Shown: positions 1 to 5,085 of the stretch, in pieces
Layout: the number at the start of each line of letters is the position of its first letter
Position numbering within the stretch: position 1 is the first letter of the stretch
DNA from: Flavobacteriales bacterium
Lineage (GTDB): Bacteria; Bacteroidota; Bacteroidia; Flavobacteriales_D; CANHHI01
DNA length: 5,139 bases
Reading direction: 5' to 3'
Assembly (NCBI GenBank): GCA_947460225.1
Contig: CANHHI010000117.1
Coordinates: forward strand, 1 to 5,139
The notes under the pieces: model-generated
Told to the model about the DNA's origin: nothing
Seen by the model: the letters and a program-made list of their open reading frames with translations, nothing else
Databases searched by the model: none
Position numbers and translations under genes: made by a program

Positions 1-2
1 CA

Positions 3-578
3 GGTTGTCCAGCTTACAACATTGGAAACGATTATATTACAGGTTCGCCAATTCGACAAGATTATTTAGAAACTGTAATTAGTTGGATAAGCAAAGACAA
101 CATTGAGCAATATATGGCTGAAAACCAACACAAGCCAAATGCAAGTGAATTGTGGTTATACTTTACAAGTTTAATGAATTGGATAAAAGTTGTTTTTCCA
201 AAATATCGCAAAGAAATGAAGGGTATCAATTATGGTTTTCTTTACAACAATTACAAAGACCAAAATTTTGATGCTAAAAAATTAGAAGAAGAAATTACGA
301 CCTTAATGCAAGACGAAGACGTAACGAAAAAGTCAGGCATTTATGAATACGTTTTGACACGAAACGAGAAGTATTTAAATATTAGAGCATTTACCGATAA
401 ACAAAAGCGTGAAGCGTTTGAACGACAAAAAGGAATTTGTGTAAAATGTGGCGTTGAATTTGAAATTAACGAAATGGAAGCCGACCACATTACGCCTTGG
501 CACGAGGGTGGAAAAACCACAGCCGAAAATTGCCAAATGCTTTGCAGAGATGATAATAGGCGGAAAAGTGGAAAATAA
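3..578 (+). CDS. DUF262/HNH endonuclease family protein, C-terminal part (5' end outside window)
   Basis: The reading frame is open from the left edge, so the ATG at 114 is internal and 191 residues of a longer protein are visible. Before that ATG the frame reads YITGSPIRQDYLETVISWIS, which together with ELWLYF and FPKYRKEMKGI resembles the late part of DUF262-type (GmrSD-like) proteins. These usually pair an N-terminal DUF262 NTPase/ParB-like domain with a C-terminal HNH nuclease. The HNH module is clear near the end: CVKC (438-449), ADH with the catalytic-type His, then HEGG, ENCQMLC and NRRKSGK. The family is known for nucleic-acid cleavage in restriction and phage defence; the target here is unknown. 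The C-terminal zinc half-site reads CRDD where CxxC would be expected, so Asp replaces the last Cys (552-554). The gene ends on a hairpin and converges with the next gene. Domain call is firm; the biological role is inferred. Confidence 0.85.
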   Translation, partial: GCPAYNIGNDYITGSPIRQDYLETVISWISKDNIEQYMAENQHKPNASELWLYFTSLMNWIKVVFPKYRKEMKGINYGFLYNNYKDQNFDAKKLEEEITTLMQDEDVTKKSGIYEYVLTRNEKYLNIRAFTDKQKREAFERQKGICVKCGVEFEINEMEADHITPWHEGGKTTAENCQMLCRDDNRRKSGK

Positions 579-602
579 AGCTAGGTATTAAAACCTAGCT
601 TT
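577..602. terminator. Bidirectional rho-independent terminator between convergent genes
   Basis: A perfect 10-bp inverted repeat, AAAGCTAGGT (577-586) and ACCTAGCTTT (593-602), flanks a 6-base loop. It starts inside the stop codon of the HNH gene and lies 9 bases beyond the stop of the convergent minus-strand gene. T-rich sequence follows on both strands: TATTGCTTTTT on the plus strand and ATTTTC on the minus strand. The position between two converging 3' ends fits a shared terminator. Confidence 0.82.
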
Positions 603-611
603 TATTGCTTT

Positions 612-1223
612 TTAAATCTTTTGACTAGGGTCGTGTGTGTCCACATCATCAATATTGATGCCTTTTTCAGATAGATACTTATCACGAATTAAAATCCCAA
701 AAATCCGCATGTAAGCCTGCAACATTTCGCCTTTTTGAAAAGCATAGTTTTTAATATTATGCAAGTCGTGCGCTTCAAAAAAAGACGCTGGACTCACAGA
801 AGCCTCTTCTATGCAGAATTGTTGTATGTCGTAGGCGTTGTTGAGGTTTTCTTGCGTGTCTATTTTATGTTTGATTTTAGCCCAAGCTCTTTGAATAATA
901 TCCACCGCCCCCAGTTCTTTGGCAACTTCTTCGCCTTTGTCGTTGAGTGTGATAGGACTTTTGGATTGCAAAAAACTATCTTTGCTTTTCATCATCAACT
1001 CAAAAGAACCCTTTAAATAAGAAATTTCTTTGTGAATATCTTTGATGTCTTGAAGCATGGCTTGATTGGTTTTGCTAAATTCATTGTGGTCTTTGGTAAT
1101 CAAGGCAACTTTTATGGTTACCCAATGCACCAACCAAAACGCACCGAAAATAAAAGCAAGCACAGAAGCAAAACTCCCAGAAGGAGATAGCAAGATGTCT
1201 TTGATGATATTTTGAGCGTCCAT
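612..1223 (-). CDS. Hypothetical membrane-anchored protein with helical linker and small C-terminal domain
   Basis: I do not recognise a named family. The 203-residue product has a short N-terminus, then one clear hydrophobic segment at about residues 17-42 (VLAFIFGAFWLVHWVTIKVA), likely a membrane anchor. Residues about 44-85 are charged and helix-prone (QDIKDIHKEISYLKG) and could form a coiled coil. From residue 89, SPITLNDKGEEVAKELGA resembles the 'SPxxLTxKGxxL' stretch seen in winged-helix-like domains of many bacterial hypothetical proteins. The rest is mixed alpha-helical and ends in an acidic tail, IDDVDTHDPSQKI. The ATG at 1223 is supported by an excellent promoter ending 11 bases upstream. 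The gene runs in the same direction as the isochorismate synthase gene, 73 bp behind it, but has its own promoter, and it converges with the HNH gene. The CDS is well supported; the function is unknown. Confidence 0.85.
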   Translation of the reverse strand: MDAQNIIKDILLSPSGSFASVLAFIFGAFWLVHWVTIKVALITKDHNEFSKTNQAMLQDIKDIHKEISYLKGSFELMMKSKDSFLQSKSPITLNDKGEEVAKELGAVDIIQRAWAKIKHKIDTQENLNNAYDIQQFCIEEASVSPASFFEAHDLHNIKNYAFQKGEMLQAYMRIFGILIRDKYLSEKGINIDDVDTHDPSQKI

Positions 1224-1234
1224 AATAATACACG

Positions 1235-1266
1235 CAAAGTTATAAAAATTTCCTTAGTGTTCCAAA
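1235..1266 (-). promoter_or_regulatory. Bacteroidota-type promoter of the 203-residue protein gene
   Basis: On the minus strand, TTTG (1263-1266) is followed after exactly 20 bases by TAACTTTG (1235-1242). This matches the Bacteroidota primary-sigma consensus TTTG-N(about 19-21)-TAnnTTTG. The start codon is 11 bases downstream of the -7 element, leaving a very short leader. The spacing and the -7 sequence are identical to those of the promoter before the Mla permease gene. Confidence 0.8.
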
Positions 1267-1281
1267 TTTTCAGGCTGATTT

Positions 1282-1301
1282 TTTAGGGTTTAATCCCTAA
1301 A
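1282..1301 (-). terminator. Small hairpin at the 3' end of the isochorismate synthase gene, weak terminator candidate
   Basis: A perfect 7-bp inverted repeat, TTTAGGG (1282-1288) and CCCTAAA (1295-1301), with a 6-base loop overlaps the stop codon of the isochorismate synthase gene. On the minus strand it is followed by an A-rich stretch rather than T residues, so it lacks the usual terminator tail. It may instead protect the mRNA end or only weaken read-through into the next minus-strand gene. Confidence 0.35.
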
Positions 1302-2352
1302 CGCACCCCCTCACGCTCTGCATTTTGTTTTGCAACTCTTGCCACTCATTTTCCAGTTGGCTTTGGGCATTTACGCCACCGCCTGCATAAAAACACACCG
1401 CATCTGAAAAAAACTGCATACAGCGCAAGTTCACAAAAAAGTGGGCTTGCGTTTTTGTTTGCTCACCCAAAAAGCCCGTGTAATACGACCTATCAAAACC
1501 CTCTTCTTGCAAAATAAAATCTCGGCTCGCCTCGGTTGGAAAACCACAAACCGCTGGGGTAGGGTGGAGGCTATGGAGCAAATCGGCATAGCCCGAAAGC
1601 AATTTGCCCTCAAAATCCGTGCGTAAATGCCAAAGTTTGTTATATGCACTGTTGTATCTTTGGCTTTTGGCTATATTTTGCACCCCCGATTTTTGCAAAA
1701 TATGTGCAATATAGCTGACCACACTCTCGTGTTCTTGGTTTTCTTTGTCTGTCCACAGAGGTTCTGCGCCACTATTGAGTTGGGTGCCCGCCAAAGCCGT
1801 GGTTTTTATGCGTTTATCGGGCAATAATTCCAGCAAAGGCTCTGGGCTTGCGCCCAGCCAAAGCCCAGCTGTTGGGTGGTACAACACATACACAAAAGCA
1901 CTCGGATAGGTTTCCAGCATATTGCCAAAGGTCTCAAAAATATGTGCTTGCCCTTTTGGGGTATGTTCCACAAACACCTGCGCCAAAACCACTTTTTCAA
2001 AAGTTTTGTTTTGTATGGCTTGCATGGCTTTCTCAAAAAGTTTTGCATAATCCGCTTTTTGTTTATCTTTGTATGTACAAGGTTTGAGTGCTTGAAAAGG
2101 AAAATATATTTGCTTAAAGTCTTTTGCCGTGTAGGTTTTGAAAGTATGGTATTTTCCAGAAATCTCCAAAGCCTTGTGCACACTGCCTTGGAAAGGATTA
2201 AAAATGAACGTTTTTTTAGAAAGCCTTGAATGGTCATTCATAGCCATTTGCGTAAGTGCAGAAATGCGCTGCTCATGCGGTTTTCTGTATAACACAAAAG
2301 CTGTGCGTGGCAATGTGGCAGATAGGCTACACAAAAAATTTTTCAGTTCCAT
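1297..2352 (-). CDS. menF: Isochorismate synthase (chorismate-binding enzyme)
   Basis: Converts chorismate to isochorismate (EC 5.4.4.2) in the cytosol, the entry step to menaquinone or to catechol siderophores. Counted from the preferred start, motifs in order are KVVLAQ (120-125, K120 as the likely general base), LGASPEPLLEL (166-176, E171 as the likely general acid), TTALAGT (184-190), QEHE (206-209, Mg-binding Glu in the family), HLRTDFEG (242-249), LHPTPAVCGFP (262-272), FDRSYYTGFLGE (286-297), NLRC (308-311), YAGGGV (322-327) and NEWQE (335-339). The lysine in KVVLAQ separates isochorismate synthases from anthranilate and aminodeoxychorismate synthases. At 351 residues it is shorter than E. 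coli MenF or EntC because the N-terminal part is compact. An in-frame ATG at 2367 would add MYILF, but a TAATTTTG -7 element sits one base before that ATG, so transcription should start after it; I therefore prefer 2352. MenF versus EntC cannot be decided without neighbouring pathway genes. Confidence 0.9.
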   Translation of the reverse strand: MELKNFLCSLSATLPRTAFVLYRKPHEQRISALTQMAMNDHSRLSKKTFIFNPFQGSVHKALEISGKYHTFKTYTAKDFKQIYFPFQALKPCTYKDKQKADYAKLFEKAMQAIQNKTFEKVVLAQVFVEHTPKGQAHIFETFGNMLETYPSAFVYVLYHPTAGLWLGASPEPLLELLPDKRIKTTALAGTQLNSGAEPLWTDKENQEHESVVSYIAHILQKSGVQNIAKSQRYNSAYNKLWHLRTDFEGKLLSGYADLLHSLHPTPAVCGFPTEASRDFILQEEGFDRSYYTGFLGEQTKTQAHFFVNLRCMQFFSDAVCFYAGGGVNAQSQLENEWQELQNKMQSVRGCV

Positions 2353-2368
2353 AAACAAAATGTACATG

Positions 2369-2400
2369 CAAAATTACACAATAATCCCAAAAAAATCATA
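2369..2400 (-). promoter_or_regulatory. Probable promoter of the isochorismate synthase gene
   Basis: The minus strand carries TAATTTTG (2369-2376), an exact match to TAnnTTTG. TATG (2397-2400), a 3-of-4 match to the TTTG box, lies exactly 20 bases upstream, the same spacing as in the two stronger promoters of the window. The expected transcription start is at about 2360-2365, inside the first codons of the longest open frame, which argues for translation from the ATG at 2352. The TATG box overlaps the -7 candidate of the divergent gene. Confidence 0.55.
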
Positions 2401-2406
2401 ACTTAG
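2399..2406 (+). promoter_or_regulatory. Candidate -7 element of the glycosyltransferase gene
   Basis: TAACTTAG differs at one base from the TAACTTTG used by the other two promoters and ends 18 bases before the ATG at 2425. No TTTG box is found about 20 bases upstream (the bases there read TACA), so the promoter would be weak or activator-dependent. Confidence 0.4.
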
Positions 2407-2424
2407 AGCCATTATTTAAGCAAG

Positions 2425-3432
2425 ATGCAACGCATTGTTATTAGCCGTACCGACAAAATAGGTGATTTGGTGCTATCTATAGCGTCTTTTTATAGGCTTC
2501 GCCAAATGTATCCAAATGCGGAAATTACCGTTTTGGTGCGCCATTACAACGCCGATATAGTGCGCAATTTGCCCTATATCAACCAAGTGTTGTGCATAGA
2601 TGATTTTTCCGAAAAAGAACTCATTTTACATATACAAAAACTTCAAGTAGATGCCTTTGTAGCTTTGTATTCAGATGTAGTCATCATGCGCCTTGCGAGA
2701 GCTTCGGGTGCAAAAATACGCATAGGCAATTATTCCAAATGGCAGTCTTTCTTTACTTACAACAAAGGTTTAAGACAAAAACGTTCAGAGTCTATCAAAA
2801 ACGAATGCGATTATAACCTAGATTTGGTAAGGCTTTTAGATGTAAATTGCTTTGATGCTTGCAAAGAAGCAGCACATAAAGTATATCTTCAAGCCGAGCA
2901 CATCAGCGAGGCAGAGCGTTTTTTGGCAGAGAAAAAAATAGAAAAACCTTTTATTTTAATTCATCCTTTCACAGGTGGGAGTGGCAAAAACATTACAGAC
3001 GCACAGTACTTTCTACTATTGGACGAACTTAGAGCAGAACTAAAACTGCCTATCGTTGTGAGTGCATCGCATGCAGAACTTGAACGGACGGAAGTAATAG
3101 CAAAATCATTAGGGGAAGGCGTTTTTGTGTATTATAATGACCGCAGTATCTTATTTTTGGGTGGATTGATAACTTTGGCGCGTGTGTTTAGCGCACCTTC
3201 AACAGGCACTTTACATTTGGCAGCAGCTTTGGGTGCGAGAGTAGTTGGTTTGTACGCCAAAAAGCCCAGCATGTCCCCAACCCGTTGGGGCGTTAAAGGT
3301 GCGGAAAAAGCCCTGTATATCATACCCGATGAGGTGCCGAATGCACAGGAAAATTACAAGCACAAAAACTTTGACAGTTATGATTTCCAAACCCAAAAAA
3401 CATGGGTAGAAGCCATAAAAAGTTTGTTGTAA
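2425..3432 (+). CDS. Family 9 glycosyltransferase (ADP-heptose:LPS heptosyltransferase-like)
   Basis: Likely a GT-B fold, inverting glycosyltransferase of family GT9 that adds heptose or a related sugar to LPS core or another surface glycan at the cytoplasmic face of the inner membrane. The N-terminus, RIVISRTDKIGDLVLSIAS, is the classic GT9 opening, with D14 in the place of the catalytic Asp of WaaC. The C-terminal donor-binding half begins near FILIHPFTGGSGKNIT (176-191), where K188 may contact the donor phosphate, and continues with APSTGTLHLAAALGARVVGLY (257-277) and RWGVKG. The length of 335 residues is normal for the family. No signal peptide or membrane segment is evident. The ATG at 2425 starts directly on the conserved beta-strand. 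The gene is divergent from isochorismate synthase and is followed 56 bp later by the Mla pair, which has its own promoter. Family assignment is firm; sugar donor and acceptor are unknown. Confidence 0.9.
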   Translation: MQRIVISRTDKIGDLVLSIASFYRLRQMYPNAEITVLVRHYNADIVRNLPYINQVLCIDDFSEKELILHIQKLQVDAFVALYSDVVIMRLARASGAKIRIGNYSKWQSFFTYNKGLRQKRSESIKNECDYNLDLVRLLDVNCFDACKEAAHKVYLQAEHISEAERFLAEKKIEKPFILIHPFTGGSGKNITDAQYFLLLDELRAELKLPIVVSASHAELERTEVIAKSLGEGVFVYYNDRSILFLGGLITLARVFSAPSTGTLHLAAALGARVVGLYAKKPSMSPTRWGVKGAEKALYIIPDEVPNAQENYKHKNFDSYDFQTQKTWVEAIKSLL

Positions 3433-3434
3433 TC

Positions 3435-3466
3435 TTTGCTTTGTGTGCATAAAAAAGCTAACTTTG
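3435..3466 (+). promoter_or_regulatory. Bacteroidota-type promoter of the Mla permease/ATPase operon
   Basis: TTTG (3435-3438) and TAACTTTG (3459-3466) are separated by exactly 20 bases, fitting the Bacteroidota consensus. The TTTG box begins two bases after the glycosyltransferase stop codon, and the ATG of the permease gene is 22 bases after the -7 element. I see no terminator for the glycosyltransferase gene in this 56-bp gap, so some read-through into the Mla pair is likely. Confidence 0.8.
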
Positions 3467-3488
3467 TAAAATTAAGCGTAAGTATTAG

Positions 3489-4241
3489 ATGTTAAATATT
3501 TCAGAAACATTAGACCATATCGGGCTGTACTTTAAAATGTTGGAAGCGGTGTTCAGCAAAACCGAACGCCTTAAAGTGCACTGGATCAATTTCCTCAAAG
3601 AAATAGACAAGCTCGGCGTGGAGTCTTTCGGCATCGTGGCAATCATCAGCCTTTTTATGGGTGCGGTGATCACTTTGCAAACTTCTGCGCAAATGCACAG
3701 CAGTCTTATTCCAGCGTATTTGGTGGGTTTTACCACCCGCCAATCCACCATTTTAGAATTTAGCCCAACCATTATTTCTTTGATTTTAGCGGGAAAAGTA
3801 GGTTCTAATATTGCCTCGGAACTAGGTACTATGCGCATCACCGAACAGATAGATGCCTTGGAAATCATGGGCGTTAATTCTCGGTCTTATTTGATTTTTC
3901 CTAAAATTTTAGCCACCATGGTTTTCAATCCCATACTGATTATTTATAGCATTGCGCTAAGTATTGTTGGGGGTTGGTTGGTTACCACGACACTGAGCAC
4001 CCTTACCGTAGCAGACTACATGCAGGGCATTTACCAAGATTTTAAGCCTTTTCACGTAACCTATTCTTTAATCAAAACAGTGGTTTTTGCTTTTTTAATC
4101 ACCAGCATTTCCGCCTATCACGGATACTACACCAAAGGCGGAGCAACAGCAGTGGGTGTTTCCAGCACCAAAGCGGTGGTTTATGGCAGTATTGCCATTT
4201 TAATTAGCAATTACATACTCACACAATTGATACTCATGTAA
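3489..4241 (+). CDS. mlaE: MlaE-family ABC transporter permease (MCE lipid transport)
   Basis: Inner-membrane permease of an MCE-type phospholipid transporter that moves lipid between the inner and outer membranes and helps keep outer-membrane asymmetry. The 250-residue length is typical. An amphipathic N-terminal helix (about 1-40) precedes hydrophobic segments at about 47-67, 93-110, 140-166, 191-210 and 229-249. Family hallmarks are the EFSPTI stretch (90-95), the long conserved cytoplasmic block GSNIASELGTMRITEQIDAL (105-124) continuing as EIMGVNSRSYLIFPKILA, and the late motif YHGYYTKGGATAVGVSSTKAVV beginning at residue 210. The start at 3489 is set by the upstream promoter and by the family's usual N-terminus. 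The stop overlaps the ATG of the ATPase gene by one base (TAATG), indicating translational coupling and a permease-ATPase complex. The gene symbol is by family; strict orthology to E. coli mlaE is not proven. Confidence 0.93.
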   Translation: MLNISETLDHIGLYFKMLEAVFSKTERLKVHWINFLKEIDKLGVESFGIVAIISLFMGAVITLQTSAQMHSSLIPAYLVGFTTRQSTILEFSPTIISLILAGKVGSNIASELGTMRITEQIDALEIMGVNSRSYLIFPKILATMVFNPILIIYSIALSIVGGWLVTTTLSTLTVADYMQGIYQDFKPFHVTYSLIKTVVFAFLITSISAYHGYYTKGGATAVGVSSTKAVVYGSIAILISNYILTQLILM

Positions 4242-5011
4242 TGATAGAGGTAAAAAAATTAAGCAAAAGTTTTGCTGCGCCTGTGTTGCAGGATATTTCT
4301 TTTGTGTTTGAAAAAGGAAGTATGAATTACATCATTGGCAAAAGCGGTTCGGGCAAAAGTGTGCTTTTAAAGTGCATGGTGGGTTTGTACGAACCCGATG
4401 CAGGTGCAGTGCTGTTTGATGGCGACAATTTCACCACCATGCCCCTTAGAAATAGGCGAGAAGTGCGCAAGAAAATAGGCATGCTTTTTCAGAGTTCCGC
4501 TTTGTTTGATAGCCTAACAGTAGAAGAAAACGTGATGTTTCCTTTGCGCTTATTCACTCGGCAGAGCACTTCGGCTATGAAGGACAGGGCAAGATTTTGC
4601 TTGCAAAGGGTAGGCATTGAGGGCAGAAATAGCCATTTTCCCAACCAAATCAGTGGAGGCATGCAAAAGCGTGTGGCGATTGCTCGGGCGATTGCCATGA
4701 ACCCGCAGTATCTATTTTGCGATGAACCCAATTCTGGGCTAGACCCGCAAACGTCCATTCGCATAGATGAACTCATTCAGTCTATTACCGATGAATTTCA
4801 AAGCACCACAGTAGTGGTAAGTCACGACATGAACTCGGTGCTAGAAACCGCCGACAAAATACTCTTCATTAGCGAGGGAAAAGCCGCTTGGAAAGGAGAC
4901 AGAGAGAGCATTTTGGATACCGATGTGCCGAGTGTGCAAGATTTTGTTTACGCCTCCAAGTTTATGCAAAGAATACGCCAAACCATGCGCGCACATCGTC
5001 CGCAGACATAG
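4241..5011 (+). CDS. mlaF: MlaF-family ABC transporter ATP-binding protein
   Basis: Cytoplasmic ATPase that powers the MlaE-type permease encoded just upstream. All nucleotide-binding motifs are present: Walker A GKSGSGKS (33-40), Q-loop Q84 in MLFQSSALFDSLTVEENV, signature ISGGMQKR (137-144), Walker B YLFCDE (157-162), D-loop SGLD (165-168) and H-loop H195 in VVVSHDMN. The SGGMQKR signature and the LFQSSALFDSLTV block are characteristic of the MlaF/Ttg2A group rather than of other importers. The DEPNSGLDP variant, in place of DEPTSGLDP, is in my recollection common in Bacteroidota homologues and is not a defect. Its length, 256 residues, is typical. Translation is coupled to the permease gene by the TAATG overlap. 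After residue 240 a short basic tail (RIRQTMRAHRPQT) follows the domain. No MCE substrate-binding gene follows within the 128 bp left in the window. Confidence 0.94.
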   Translation: MIEVKKLSKSFAAPVLQDISFVFEKGSMNYIIGKSGSGKSVLLKCMVGLYEPDAGAVLFDGDNFTTMPLRNRREVRKKIGMLFQSSALFDSLTVEENVMFPLRLFTRQSTSAMKDRARFCLQRVGIEGRNSHFPNQISGGMQKRVAIARAIAMNPQYLFCDEPNSGLDPQTSIRIDELIQSITDEFQSTTVVVSHDMNSVLETADKILFISEGKAAWKGDRESILDTDVPSVQDFVYASKFMQRIRQTMRAHRPQT

Positions 5012-5023
5012 CCTGTCTTAATC
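5004..5023 (+). repeat. Imperfect 20-base direct repeat, copy 1
   Basis: AGACATAGCCTGTCTTAATC matches the copy at 5088-5107 at 17 of 20 positions without gaps. This copy overlaps the end and stop codon of the ATPase gene. It contains a 5-bp inverted repeat, AGACA (5004-5008) and TGTCT (5014-5018). Confidence 0.5.
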
Positions 5024-5039
5024 TGCGCCAAAGGCGCAG
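5023..5039 (+). terminator. GC-rich hairpin after the ATPase gene, possible terminator
   Basis: CTGCGCC (5023-5029) and GGCGCAG (5033-5039) form a perfect 7-bp stem with a 3-base AAA loop, 11 bases after the stop codon. The downstream bases, GCGTTGTAATT, are only weakly T-rich, so it is an imperfect intrinsic terminator. An alternative stem, CGCAGA (5001-5006) with TCTGCG (5022-5027), shares bases with it and would exclude it. Confidence 0.5.
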
Positions 5040-5085
5040 GCGTTGTAATTGATGTATATTTTTGGAAGTATGCAATACGCCCCTA

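Noticed and set aside
114..578. A complete 154-residue gene starting at the ATG at 114
   Set aside because: The frame is open back to the window edge and the upstream residues (SPIRQDYLETVISWIS) match the family, so the ATG is internal and the gene is partial.
735..1016. Plus-strand open frame of 93 codons opposite the 203-residue protein gene
   Set aside because: It lies antisense within a gene that has its own promoter, and its product has no recognisable domain; it is a shadow frame.
1806..2237. Long open frames overlapping the isochorismate synthase gene in other frames (for example 143 codons on the minus strand and 117 on the plus strand at 1876-2229)
   Set aside because: They fall wholly inside a gene with full family motifs, and their products are unusually rich in Cys, Trp and Arg with no domain signature.
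3485..3868. Minus-strand open frame of 127 codons opposite the MlaE gene
   Set aside because: It is antisense to a strongly conserved permease and covers its promoter-proximal end; there is no promoter or domain support.
4720..4755. DEPNSGLDP in the ATPase as a damaged D-loop region
   Set aside because: The catalytic Asp-Glu and SGLD are intact, and Asn at this position is, as far as I recall, common in Bacteroidota MlaF-like proteins.
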